The notes: generated from the sequence alone by a model not told the origin. Positions 14,002 through 25,600 are shown, counted from the first letter of the stretch. The stretch: 64,000 nt of DNA from Cornus controversa (GCA_026545225.1 CM048845.1:91390533-91454532); one strand, 5' to 3'. Numbers and translations: made by a program.

Positions 14002-17000
14002 GAAGTGTGTGTATGTATGTATATAATAGGGGCGGGGCGGGAACTAGGTGGGTTTTCTTAAAAAAACCATACCTACCCCTACTTCTATTAGGGGCATACC
14101 AAATCTCCTCCATTATGGGCGAAGCGGGGCTGAAAACTTGTCGAGCGGAGGAAATTGCCACCCCTAGTTTTATTGATCTTTTTTTTTTTTGGTTAACTTA
14201 TTATTTAGGAATTTTATCTAACTATTTTTTTATTTTTCTGAATTTTTTTTCAGAAAACACTATATTTATAGAGAAAATGACATAATGGTCATATTAAAAG
14301 GTATATATGTCATTATATCTCTTCCAAGGGATCAAGTTGTCAACTTTTAGAAGATGAGGAACTGAAATGCTAAAGAAAATAGTTCAGGGGGTCTTTTTGC
14401 AACTTTGGAAAAGTTTAGGGGCTTTTTGCACTTTTAAAAATTTACAAAATATACCCCGCCGTGTCCCCTGCGTGTCCAAAAAAAATAAATTTCCAAGACA
14501 CTTCTAAGGAGTGTCCGACACCACCACGGCACCCCTAGATGAAGTGTCCGTGCTTTCTAGACTACAAGTCAGGTCCTTTCAGTCAGGTTCACATAAAGCC
14601 CTCAGGTCGAATGCTTTTTAGTAGGCTCCAAGCTAAAAAAAAAAATGTCTTTTGTAATTTAATCATTTAAAAAATCGCGCATTTTATTTTTTAATCATTT
14701 ATTCATATCATTTTTTTTTTTATGATCTTTAAATTAAAATGTTCTACATTATGTCATGATCGCATATGAATCATATCGTTCAACCTTATGAAATATTTGA
14801 CAAAATTCATAAATTTATGGTTGTCTACTTAAATTATTTTTATTTAGTACTTGATTCTGAATATTTATGATAATATATGTTTAAAGTTTACAGGATTTAC
14901 CTTCTGGAAAAAAATACAGGATTAATTTTATTTTTTTTGTTTCACATTTCTAATCACATTCAATTTGGTTAATGCATATGCATATGAAACAATTTATGCT
15001 CTTCAATTTACCTTTTCCTCTTAGTTGCAATATCAGAAATTCCATTTTCAAGGCAATTTTGATTAATTGTGTTGCATATCTTGAATTGTTCCGATTGTAC
15101 ATTGATTTCATTGATTCGTATGCAAACTGAGAAGATATATGTATGTTAATTTAGCTAATCTATTGAATTATTATGTTGAAAAAAAGATTTTTTTTTTGTC
15201 ATTGACTAGTTTGTGTTGTAGGTTAATTAGTTTTTATATACTAATATACACGCCTTACTTTGATCAGGCTCGTGCCTTATATTGTGCCTTGCGCGTAGGC
15301 TCTAGAAGACCTTGGGCGCCTTAGTGCATCTTGACCCTTTAACAACTATGTATAGAACATATAAAAATACTATCAAGTTAACTATAGCCAAACATATATC
15401 ATGTGATAGATTATGAACAAACCATTTTTATCTATAACTATGATAGGAAAATTCAAAATAGTAATCAAGTGTCATGGCCAAACTAAGTTTGAGTTTTTGA
15501 CCTTCTAGTGCTCAGGTTCAGTCTAAGTACCAAGAGGCATAGTAATCTTGACCCGCCTGACTGACAGAAACCGATTATTTTCATATCTTACTTTTGAATG
15601 CATCTATAACCCCTGTGCTGCATGCTGACCTTGCTTCATGCACAGTCTGTCTATGCTAACCAGATGTGTATACTCCAAATCAAGGGGAATAATACACTGA
15701 CTTGCAATAGCTAATGCTTACCTGTGAGGCTCATAAGCCCGATAATTTTATAGTGATATATAATTAGCTGTACGAGTATGATCATAAATGTGTAGGTTTT
15801 TGTCACTTCCGATTTTTTTCTCTTAGTATTCTGACTTGGGAAACTGCCAGTAGTAAAATGGATAAGCAGGGCAAGCAGATGTTTCTGACTCTCTTGCATG
15901 TGATTGCACGGTACCAGAACAGAACTGTGTCAAACTTCTTCTTTTTTAGTGATAAGATCGTGCAATAAATTTGAAAATTGAAAATCTGCCTGTGCATTTT
16001 AACTCTGTTCCTATCATTTTTGAGAAATTTCCAAATTTCAATCTCATTTAAGCATGAGAGGAAAAATTGGGGAACTTATTTTTTTTTTCTTTCTTTTTTC
16101 CTATTCCTCTCTTTAACTAATTTGTGGATCAAACAGAGCGTCATTGTTCAGTTAAGCGTGGAGTTTATGTCAAAAGTGAAACATAGTATTTGTAGAAACC
16201 TGGCCTGTTGATTTGATTAGTGCAATTCAATTTTCTGCCCCAGTTATATACTGTGTTCTCTCTCCCTCTCTCTCTCTTTCAATTGACAAATCATATAATG
16301 CAAGATATGAAAGATTTGGGTGAAACGGCACTTACAGTTATATACTTTTTCATGCTTATGTGTTGCAGGTTGGACAGTTCGTTAATTGCTTGGTTGAGGC
16401 CAGAAATGAGCTAAAGCACAAGTATGTTATCAAATTTTAACTGAGCTTGTTCTCTTTATTTGTATGTTTGTGTGTCTGTGCATACAACAGACGTGTGCAT
16501 CTTTTTACCAGTTAGATTGTTACCATAGTGACACCTATTATCCTTGAAATTATGTGCAACTTCTTCGGTAAAAATATTTAATCCTATTTTATAGTTTGCA
16601 ATTTATCCGTGTGATCTATTCAAGGATAAAGTTGAAACAGTAAGAATAATTATTGAAGAATGTGTAAGATTCCAAATCTTGGCTATTAGTGGACTAGCTT
16701 CTGAACAACATATGTTTTTTCGTTTCCTACTTCTTTCTTAAAAATTTGAATTTCTTCTTTCAAGATGCTTCCATGATATGAATATTTTTGGTATTCTTGA
16801 ATAATTCTGGATTTTCCATGACTCAGGCTTTAGAATAGTTCCATTTTCGTGAATGCATCACTAAAATCATAACTAAATTTCTTTGTTCAATAGGTCTGAG
16901 GTCATCCAACGGAAGTTCACAATAACAAAGGCTCTGCTTTTCAAGGCAGACAGATCTTCATTTGACCGCCTTCATCAACAGGTTGGTGACAGAACTAGTG

Positions 17001-19950
17001 TATTCATCTTCTACCTGTTGTAAAAAAAGCAAATAGAATTTGTTATTATCCTTCTTATGTACAGATGGGAAATTAATTTTTTGTGGTATATGCAGATATA
17101 CAAACTAGAATTAGAACAGAAGAGATTAGAAGAAGATGCATTTGTATATAACTGGCTCCAGCAACAGCTTAAGCTTTCACCGGCATACAAGAAGGTAATA
17201 AGGACCTTTGTGTATAACTTACCTAGTTCAAGCCGTTCATTCCGTAGGAGGCTCTAAATATCAATTATGTTGGCCTGACTTCGAATGTTCTTGGTGCTTA
17301 CTAGTTTTGAAAATGCTGATTAGAGATTACTTTGCAAAGACTACATTCAGTTAGTTGGCAACCCTTTTATGGAGAACCTTGCACATGGCTACATGCCAAT
17401 CTTAATACTGTGGTTAGAGGAAGTGTGGCTGTCAGTTAATTGAAAAGTAGGCCACATGAAATAGCAATGATGGTCTTTAGTAAAGTATCTTGCTTTTGTT
17501 CCTTTGTTTTTATCTTTGGTAAGATAACTGCAGCATCCGTATTTTTGGGTGAAATATCGTGCTATAATTGGTGAGATGAAGACAGTTTGCATCAGTTGTA
17601 GATAAAACAATTATAAGTTAATACAGAAATATCAACAACAACAACTATAATAATAAGGGTAAATTACACTCACGCCCCTTGAGGTTTGCCCTAATTACAC
17701 ACGAATGTATAATTTTGCGAAACCTACACTCACACCCCATGGTTTGGCGCGTGATTACACTCAACCCCAACCATTATTCATTTGTCTGAAAAGCACTCTC
17801 GACACCATGCGAATTGTCTGCTTTACCCCTCCACTTGCTGGAAAGACATTGTTGGTCTCACTTTCCATGTTGAAAAGTCCATATTGCCCAATCTTGACTT
17901 TTTCAATTGGACAAAGTTACCCTTTCCTTTTTTTCTTGCACTGCAACCCATCTCCTTATATATACATATGTATATATATATATTCCTTCTATATATGCAA
18001 GTAGAACTAGATATCCTGCAAGTTTAGAAGCAAATAAATAAATAAATAAAATGATAAAGAGAAGGGCACCAGTTAGCAAAATTTAAAAACTAGTCCCTCT
18101 CTCTCTTATTTTCTCACTTTGTATCAAGAACATTGAGGAATAGAGAGATGTGTTGATCAATCATGAGAGTAAACGAAAAGGAAGCAACCCACAAAAAAAA
18201 AAAAAACTCGTGAAAAAACTTCACCCCACACATGGAACTAACAGATTCTCACATCAATAAACCAAGCAACAAGGCAGAAGCAGCTACAATGTCCTAAAAC
18301 AGAACGGGACAGGATATCCAACCAAAAATCAACTTATCTTATTGATTTGTCATCAATCTAGAGTCTAGACTATCCAGTATATTCATATATATATATAGAT
18401 ACATGCGCGCATATATATCATCACCTGAACCCAAACTCCTACACAATCGCCACTCGCCACCATCAATTCCACCCCCAACGGTTCCAATTCAGAGGTTGAA
18501 ACACGCCTATTGTATTCAAAAATGATGATGGAGGTAGTGGTGGTTAGGTTTAGGCGATGGAGAACCTGGTTGTTTGCTTTCTCTTTCTTAACAGATTTGA
18601 ATGAACTGATCAAGAGCATGGCAGTGCCAACCTTGCCTCTCTGTGTATGTGCGTGTGTGTGAGAGAGAGAGAGACCTGGTGATATATACACACACATATA
18701 TATAGACAATTTTTAAACTATATATGAAGATCTACTGTACTTTCTCTCTCTAACAGATTTGAATGAACTGATCAAGGGCATGGCAGTGCCAACCTTGCCT
18801 CTGTGTGTTTATGTGTGTGAGAGAGAGACCTGGTGATATATATGCGCGCGCACACACATATATAGACATAGTTTTTAAACTATATATGAAGATATACTGT
18901 ACTGAAAATTAAGGGATTTTGAAGTTTATAAAATTAAATATAGTTTTTATATGGAAGGAGAATAGTACGAATTGCATTTAACAGTTCAACATGTAACATA
19001 AATAAAGTGGGCTTTATGTACCAATTGTTATATCAATGAGTGAGAGAAATGTAATGCATTGCACAGGAGAGAGGAGGAGATGGGTTGTAGAGAGAGGAAT
19101 GTAGTGAAATATATAGACAAATACATTATGGCAATGAAGAGGTGGTTCGCGGTGGTTGCGAGATTTGTTGCCATTGTTGGTGGGTGAGGTGCTGCGGATG
19201 GTGGGGGTGGTTGGTTTGGGAGAGACCTTGAGGAATGGTTGAGAAAATTGGGGGTACAGGATTCTGAATACAACTAATATGCATGGGTTAATTTGGTCAT
19301 TTCATCTTAATAGATTTTTTTAATAAAATATTGTTATTATATTGATGGGCAAGACTGCGATTTCACGCGCACTGTTACTGACAATTATGACCGGAGGTGT
19401 GAGTGTAGGTTTCGCCAAATTATACATCTATGTGTAATTAGGACAAACCTCAGGGGAGGCGAGTATAATTTACCCTAATAACATTCAGTGGTGCCTGACA
19501 AACTGGATTTATCTTCCCGGTTCTTGGTGGGTGATTTAACAAAAAGGATAAAATAATATAGAAGTGTCTTATCATCCTCTCACATATGTATTCTTTTTTC
19601 TCATTTAGACTGGAGCTGAAAATCTCTCCCTAGAACAAAGTCTTATGTTTTAGTTGCTGAGGATGCTGAATGAATTCTAATCCCTCCTTTTCGTATTGAA
19701 GATGCTTGAAATTGGTGCCTCGATGGCATTGAAAGCCAAATCTGGTGAGCCGATGGAAAGCACAGATACTGAGTTTGCGGAAATTTCATTTGAAGAGTTG
19801 CTGGCACAGGAGAAGAAAGATTCCTTTTGGTTTGTTTCCGACCTTAAAATATTAGATCCATAGTCATTTTTTGGCACTGCTTATCAATAACATTGTTTTT
19901 GCATGTGCAGGCAGAGAAATGGCAAACCTAGATCATGGTCATCAGGCTAA
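5053..19950 (+). CDS. Conserved plant membrane-anchored protein of unknown function, 350 aa
   Basis: I do not recognise a characterised family. Six exons join in frame: 5053-5697, 16369-16421, 16894-16981, 17096-17194, 19702-19829 and 19911-19950 (stop TAA 19948-19950). They total 1053 nt, or 350 aa. All introns are GT-AG. The protein has a strongly hydrophobic segment at residues 31-52 followed by basic SLYKRLKR, so it is probably a single-pass membrane anchor. A Lys-rich stretch follows at about 138-151. A helical, charged C-terminal half (about 191-295, with RKFTITKALLFKADRSSFDR and EQKRLEEDAFVYNWLQQQLK) looks coiled-coil-like. Exon 1 holds 61% of the coding sequence. An alternative in-frame start at 5113 (MDNQSKLHRP) would shorten the N-terminus by 20 residues and keep the membrane segment. 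The tight reading frame across six exons, against neighbouring intronic decay, argues that this is a real gene. Function, localisation and partners are unknown. Confidence 0.8.
6540..6715. repeat. Relic resembling the GGCGC-rich hAT-like repeat family
   Basis: Short GCGCCCAAGTGCCTAG and GCCTAGGCTGTCACCCAAGGG motifs resemble the interior of the elements at 11967-15350 and 12361-13265. The copy is short and has no clear terminal inverted repeats, so the call rests on motif similarity alone. Confidence 0.35.
6800..7045 (+). pseudogene. RTE-type LINE relic (3' end of reverse-transcriptase ORF)
   Basis: Broken plus-strand frames read peptides such as HRPEDAPV, RQRGQPKLTWYEV and RIRVADPIHIG. These correspond to the C-terminal tail of plant RTE LINE polyproteins. 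The same motifs occur in the better copy at 46-48.6 kb ([20 protein letters not shown]). The nucleotide stretch GGCCGACCCCATCCATATTGGATAAAGGC at about 6995-7023 is a diverged version of the RTE 3' end. Stops and frameshifts make it nonfunctional. Confidence 0.7.
9987..10022. repeat. (CT)n microsatellite in intron 1 of the unknown gene
   Basis: An uninterrupted CT run of about 16 dinucleotides. Confidence 0.95.
10600..11660. repeat. LTR-like noncoding fragment, low confidence
   Basis: The sequence contains leader/LTR-like composition and a set of short reiterated motifs such as TCAATCAATCGA, CAATCGAC and ATCAATCTA at about 11230-11390. No protein remnant, primer site or boundary was found. 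It may be part of a Copia-type LTR. Confidence 0.25.
12361..13265. mobile_element. Nested hAT-like element C (905 bp)
   Basis: The left end CAGTGTTGTTAAAGGCGCGC pairs with the reverse complement of the right end, CAGTGTTATCAAAGGTTCTA. Flanks GCTTGATG (12353-12360) and GCTTTAGG (13266-13273) match in 6 of 8 positions. The interior has long CT-rich and T-rich tracts (about 12738-13040). It shares terminal sequence with element A, so two members of one family inserted one inside the other, separated by element B. Confidence 0.65.
13291..14166. mobile_element. Nested hAT-like element D (876 bp)
   Basis: The left end TAGGGATGGCAAC pairs with the reverse complement of the right end, TAGGGGTGGCAAT. 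The flanking octamers GTTCTATT (13283-13290) and GTTTTATT (14167-14174) match in 7 of 8 positions, the best hAT-type target duplication in this window. It lies beside element C within element B and contains an (AC)n tract at about 13969-13995. No transposase is present. Confidence 0.75.
13968..13996. repeat. (AC)n microsatellite inside element D
   Basis: A run of about 14 AC dinucleotides followed by ATATAT. Confidence 0.95.
17657..19475. mobile_element. 1.8-kb element with 85-90-bp TIRs, PIF/Harbinger-like
   Basis: The left terminus begins GGGTAAATTACACTCACGCC. The right terminus, reverse-complemented, begins GGGTAAATTATACTCGCCTC. The two stay alignable for about 85 bp, through GCGAAACCTACACTCACACC. 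Flanks are TAATAA on both sides (17651-17656, 19476-19481), consistent with a 3-bp TAA duplication within a TAA-rich site. It lies in intron 4 of the unknown membrane-protein gene. No transposase was seen. The 3-bp site suggests PIF/Harbinger, but class assignment is inference. Confidence 0.75.
18590..18903. repeat. Internal tandem duplication (two copies, about 160 bp)
   Basis: The copies begin AACAGATTTGAATGAACTGA at 18590 and 18752. Each runs through GGCAGTGCCAACCTTGCCTC, a GT/GA-rich tract and TTTTTAAACTATATATGAAG. They differ mainly in microsatellite length. The duplication lies inside the 17657-19475 element. Confidence 0.85.
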
Positions 19951-22668
19951 TGGTCTGCGTTGTTTGCGAATTGTGCTAATTGGTTTTACTAACAGCAGTA
20001 TCCACATCAAATACCCGAAATCATGCACCGTTGCAGGAATTTTATGGCTGCCTGTGCTTCTCTGGGTTGCTTTGCTAGTGGAACCGTGGCCATAATTGTT
20101 TTATTTTCTTTATGGGTTTTTCTGCCGAAAGCTAATTTGCCCACGCATATATCAAACCTGGATATTGTATACCATATTTTGGTCTCTGATTACTAAACAT
20201 TTTCTTCATTCAAGTTGAATTTTTTTCTTCTGTTTTTCCTTTTTCAGGTTTTCTGCTTCTATATTCATGTGTTCTTTTCTTTTCTTTTTATTTTTTATAA
20301 TTTGAAGAAGGTGAAGGGGCATTGTAGTGTTGAGCTTGCAGTTGCTTACCTTGCGTCCATTCCAACCGTTATAGCTGTTGAAGTTCATAGGAAGGTTCAA
20401 ATCGGGGTCTGCCATTGGAATACAAGAGACTACCAAAATGTTACAGGAATTGAACTCTAATAAGCTCTGAAACGAGGAAGCATGGATACTTCCCTAGAGG
20501 AGTCGTGGCCGTGGCCATCGGATATGTATGTGTTATCCGACACAGATACACCGGACCTAATACGACTGGGAAGTATCCCGCAGGATTATCATATATATTT
20601 TTATATAAAAAAATGAAAAAAGAATGAGGTTATAATTGTAATAATAAAAAGTTCATTATTTAAAAGAAAATAAAACAAAAACAAAAACAAAAGAACTTAA
20701 ATTGATACTAATCAATACCCATCAAAGCAGTGAGAGAGAGAGAGGGAGATCTAGGTGTCTTAGAATTTGGGTCATCCAAAACAAAAACAAAAGAACTTAA
20801 ATTGATACTAATCAATACCCATCAAAGCAGTGAGAGAGAGAGAGGGAGATCTAGGTGTCTTAGAATTTGGGTCATTCAAAACAAAAACAAAAGAACTTAA
20901 ATTGATACTAATCAATACCCATCAAAGCAGTGAGAGAGAGAGAGAGAGAGAGGGAGATCTAGGTGTCTCAGAATTTGGGTCATTCAAAACAAAAACAAAA
21001 GAACTTAAATTGATACTAATCAATACCCATCAAAGCAGTGAGAGTGAGAGAGAGAGGGACATCTAGGTGTCTAAGAATTTGGGTCATTCAAAAATTAATT
21101 TTTTTTATATATAAAAATATGTACTTTATAGTCGTATCTTGTCATACCAATACTCTGCATATCAATGTTGTATCCGCGTTTGTTTTCATAGCTATGAAAT
21201 TAATTTATTGTGTTCGTTTTCATAGCTATGAATGAAATTAGTTTATTCGATGTGTTTATTGAAAAGTGAGATATCTGGGGTAGTTTTTTAAAATTCTTCA
21301 TCTTATAAGTTATGCTTGCCACTTAACTCGAGTTCTCATAAATTGTTTCAAGTGTCTCATATCTCCTAAGTTTATCTGCAATTGAAGATAAAATTCATAT
21401 AATTTAAATGCACAATATAAAATGCTCATAATCAAGACATTGAGCTAAAACAATTTCAAATCATATGCATTTCATTTAATCTTTTTTTGAAACATGTACT
21501 TTAATCTTCTTTTGGACATGTACACCTATAGTATTTCTGAAACTTTCTGAGTTTTGTATGCCCATTTGCTCATGTTTTCTTGTAAAGCTTGTCAGCCGCC
21601 TAGGAATTGAAACAAACACAGCCATCTGATTGAATAGGTTACAAGCACAAGATAATCTTACCAAATTCAGTAAAGCAGACATGTATGCGTAACGACAGAG
21701 CAATGATAAAAAATAAGAGGGCATATGCACGTTTGTAGTGTGCTTACCTATCCAAAAAAAAAAATGGAAGACAAAAGCTCTCATCCACAAAGCACTATAT
21801 ATATATATATATATATCTTATCAGTGAAGTCCAACCCCCAAATCAAGAAGACTCAAAGCTCCCGTGCACGCTACGTAGACAGAGTAAAGCACAATAAAAA
21901 GGGAAAGTAAATAATAACTGAAAGATCAACAACTGATGCACTCTTATCAAAGCCTCTCTCTCTCTGTTGATAATAAGTTAACGTTAAGAAGGAGAATGAC
22001 CTCTTTATTCTATAAAAACCTTGTGCACTATCTCAAAGCCAAGGGGAGAACAGTTTCCTGCTTTGAGGGGAAAAAAAAAAAAAAGAGGCAATCTACAGTC
22101 TAAAGACCTGAGCTAGAATTTCTAATCTACAAAAAAAGTTATCATTCACAAAAACATATTAATTTTCAAAAAAACCCTCACTAGGGCTTCCCTTGCTCCA
22201 TCCGTCACCAAACCTTTCACTAGGAATCTCTGAAAAAGAGAGAAGCAAATCAATTTATGAAGAACCAAACTACTACAAAAGAAATGTAAATCCCACTAAC
22301 TAATGATCATTCTGCATTGATGGTAATATCAAAAAGTTTTTCAATAAGTATCTCAACTAAAGCTTCTCGCACAGAAACTACTAAGCTTCCATGCATAATG
22401 ATGAAGTCGGAAAGTTCATAGCAAATAACATGGGTATAAACAAAACAGAAAAGGGAACATACAAACCAAGCCCTAAGCTATCAGCGAGATGAAGGTGGTT
22501 TGGTGAGGTTGGGAATACTTTCCATAGAGTGCAGCCCTTAATAGTGTACAAAAGCGGATACAGCCTCTTTATGCTTCATTTCAGGTCTCAACTTCATCTA
22601 CTTCACATAGAATTCTCTCCTTACTGATATACTCAAGACACTGTCCTATCCCAGGCAGCATCTTTCCA
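19951..22668. other. Intergenic region between convergent genes
   Basis: It lies between the unknown gene (+) and the nonaspanin gene (-), and therefore contains both 3' UTRs. No gene is seen. Content: a diverged GGAAGCATGGATAC motif at about 20478 resembling element B termini, a four-copy tandem repeat, and (TA)n at about 21797-21818. Confidence 0.5.
20678..21090. repeat. Four-copy tandem repeat, unit 100-108 bp, with GA tract
   Basis: Copies start near 20678, 20778, 20878 and 20986. The unit runs AACAAAAACAAAAGAACTTA ... ATACCCATCAAAGCAGTGAG, then (GA)n and GGGAGATCTAGGTGTCTTAG ... TTTGGGTCAT. The first two copies are almost identical. The third has four extra GA units, giving a 108-bp period, and the fourth has GAGTGAGAG. 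The open frames across it are a consequence of the repeat, not a protein gene. Confidence 0.9.
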
Positions 22669-25600
22669 TCAATCAATCTTCACAGAGGAGTAGATCTTCC
22701 GCACAAACCAGAAGGAAGCGTAAAAGCCAATTGTTCCAGTCAACACAAAGAAGGCGTATGAAACAATCAACATATACCCAAAGTACAGGATGCCTGAAAC
22801 CACCTTCGTAATTTCCAATTTTGTGAAGAAGTAGAAAACCGAGTAGAGGAAAAGGTACAAAGCAGAGGACCCAGAAGTAAGGTACGCCCTCCACCACCAA
22901 TAATAGTCTTCACTGCACAACTGGAAATAACAGAGCACGATAGTAATCTCGGCACATGTGATTAACAGGATAACAAAAACTATGAAAAGGAAACCGAAGA
23001 TGTAATAGAACTGGTTCAGCCATATTGAGGTCAGTATAAAGAATAGTTCAATGAAAACAGCCCCAAACGGAAGAATGCCTCCAATAAGTATAGAGAAGAC
23101 CGGCTTCATATACCATGCCTGCTCCGGTATCTGCCTTGGGATTTTGTTCGTTTTTACTGGATCTTCAATGGCTGGTTTTTTGAAGCCCAAGTAACTGCCT
23201 ACAAATACTAAGGGCACTGATATTCCAAACCATAAACACACAAGAGCAAACATTGTCCCAAATGGTATCGCTCCCGAAGATTTTTCCCCCCAGATTAAGG
23301 AATTCAGCACAAAAAAGATGGCGAACAGAATACCAGGAAACATAAAAGCAGTTTTCAAGGTATTTCTCTTCCATGCTGTGCCCTTAAACATTTTGTATAG
23401 TCGTGCCGAGGAGTAACCAGCAAATAAACCCATGAAAACCCAAAGGAGAACCATGGCAGTCATAAGCCCACCCCGATTAGAAGGTGATAAGAAACCCAGC
23501 AATGCGAACATCATTGTCACAAGTGTCATTCCAAAGATCTGGACACCAGTCCCCACATAAACACAAAGTAATCCGGAATTAGTAGGTGCCCTGAAAACAT
23601 CTCCATGAACAAGTTTCCATCCTGATTCTTCCTGAGCTTCATCTTGTGTTTCCAATTGATTATAATTTGCAATATCTCTGTACAAAGTTCTCATCATGAT
23701 CATGGCCACCATGCCAGAAAGGAAGAGAACAATCATCAGAGAGTTGATGATGGAGAACCAATGGATCTGATCATCGTTCATGAGGAGGTAGGTGTCCCAA
23801 CGCGATGCCCATTTGATATCACTTTCCTAGAAGAAGAAGAAAAAAATATATATATAGTTGATAAAGATGGAAAGGCATTGAAGATTGTACAAGGGGGACA
23901 AGAAGACTACGGTATAATGTGGGAGTACCTTGAAGGAAACATCATATGTAAATACAACCTCCTTATTAGTATCAACTTCCTGTGGGACAGTGCTACCTTG
24001 AATTATATTTTTGGTGTTCTGGTTGCATGTCGTCAACTGCGGGTTCTTCTCATCCCATTCCTTGTACTCATGATTAATACTGTTAACAATAGTCAAGTAA
24101 GAAGCATAAATTAAGCAACAATTTGACACAAAAAGTAAGCCTCTCTGATAAAATCTTCTATTCTTAGACTATATCATAAACACGAATGCAACATCCAGAC
24201 ATCAAAAGATGGAATTGTTCTTCTATATAATGCAAATTGTCACGTGTAAAAAATAAATAAATCAATACCAAAAAAATATTATGATCTGGACAGTTAAACG
24301 AAATGTACTTGGCATGATAACACCTCAAAAAGCAAAAACAAAACAACACAAAACAAACCAGATAAAATAACTCAACACCATGCTGCAAGTAGAGATATGA
24401 AGTTAAGTATTTTAAATACCTTATTACAAGTCAAGATAATCACATATGATAAAGGACCTTTTAGCACAAGAATTCTATAAATAATTACAATTGTCTCTAC
24501 CTTCAAGTGCTTGAAGTTTTTAGTTTTTTTTCCCCCTCATAAAAAAGGCTCGCGTCAAGAAAATTCTTCATCAGCACATCAAGTTTTCATTCATTCACAC
24601 AAAATTGCTGAAACAAGATATTTAAGTGTACATAGAATAATAATTAAGTAGGAGGCTCACTCTCCACACGCAAATGGCCATTGAATATTTCCATTCTCTT
24701 TTAAGTTTTTCTTCATTTTTTTTAATATAAATTAATAGCATTTCAGGTTTTAAAATTTGTAAGTGCAACTGGCATGCTTAAACATTAAATGATCATATAC
24801 ACCTTATATACAACTCCAACCAAGCTCACATTAAAAACAAAGGCAAAGCTGACCAAAAACAAAGTGCAGTTAGAAAGCACAAAACCTGTTTGGAGTAACC
24901 TCGAACCCCACAATTCGGGAAGAATCAGTCTCGGGATCCTTGTGATACATGACTCTAAAGCTCAAGTGGTTATTGATAAAATACTTCTCCTCTTTGCTCT
25001 GTAGAAGTAAATACATTCAGAAAATTTGTATAAATACATGAGCACTGCAAGAATAATTATCTACTATAAACTCACCCCTGCATAATTTCCTTTGAACCCA
25101 ACGCGGAAACCATGTTCATAAGTGGTTGACTGACTTCCATCCCTCCTTTGTCTAAGAACAGCAACTGGAAGGTTGTCCAAAATCCTGCATGCCCATTTCA
25201 GATATCTCAATTCAAACAATACAAGTCCTTATTCTTGCACAATTGAATAACTTTTGTTGCAAACAACACAAAAGAGATGGCAATATATAACATTTTTAAA
25301 CATAAACTAAATGAAAAAAAGGACTCCGGCAAAAGACAAATTAAATTATAATATATAGAGAGAGAGAAACAGGACTCAAATATACAAAGATAACAAAGAG
25401 CACAACATCTAGCACTTACATGTTAACTCTATATTCATCATCAATTTTTTCCTTAAAGTTCTTAGCAGATTCTTTGTCAAGCTTTACTCGACAGGCCACT
25501 TTGCATGGCTGCTCCTCCCTCATATGAAACTGGGATAGAGTTCAAAAACTTAGATCCACAAAAACATGGTGTCCAACAAAGTAAAAGAGGGTAGCATTTA

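Larger units (their letters stand above)
12056..14557. mobile_element. Nested inverted-repeat element B (2.5 kb)
   Basis: The left end GAAGCACGAACACGGGTACG pairs with the reverse complement of the right end, GAAAGCACGGACACTTC. Flanks TAGGCTAG (12048-12055) and TAGACTAC (14558-14565) match in 6 of 8 positions. The subterminal GACACGACAC / GTGTCCGACACC motifs are typical of a recurrent plant nonautonomous element. It lies wholly inside element A and contains elements C and D. Confidence 0.6.
11967..15350. mobile_element. Outer hAT-like element A (3.4 kb, contains nested elements)
   Basis: The ends are inverted: CATAGTTGTTAAAGGCGCAC at the left and, reverse-complemented, CATAGTTGTTAAAGGGTCAA at the right. 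Flanking octamers AGAAGAAC (11959-11966) and TATAGAAC (15351-15358) match in 5 of 8 positions, consistent with a decayed 8-bp hAT-type target duplication. GGCGC/CCTAGG-rich subterminal motifs occur at both ends. No transposase remains. The family resembles element C at 12361-13265. Confidence 0.6.
5698..16368 (+). other. 10.7-kb first intron packed with transposable elements
   Basis: The donor is CAG|GTTTTC at 5698 and the acceptor is TGCAG at 16364-16368. The intron is about ten times the gene's coding length. It contains a LINE relic (about 6.8-7.05 kb), a (CT)n tract at about 9989-10021, LTR-like sequence near 10.6-11.7 kb with no coding potential, and nested inverted-repeat elements at 11967-15350. 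No alternative conserved exon was found inside it. Confidence 0.75.

Noticed and set aside
13878..14285. 135-codon plus-strand frame
   Set aside because: It crosses an (AC)n microsatellite (His-Thr repeats) and the terminus of element D, so it is a chance frame in a transposon.
20830..21066. 78-codon frame with repeated EREREGDLGV
   Set aside because: It is generated by the 100-bp tandem repeat and its GA tract, not by a protein gene.
23644..24114. 156-codon plus-strand frame over the nonaspanin gene
   Set aside because: It is the antisense shadow of exons 6-7 of the nonaspanin gene and has no independent signal.
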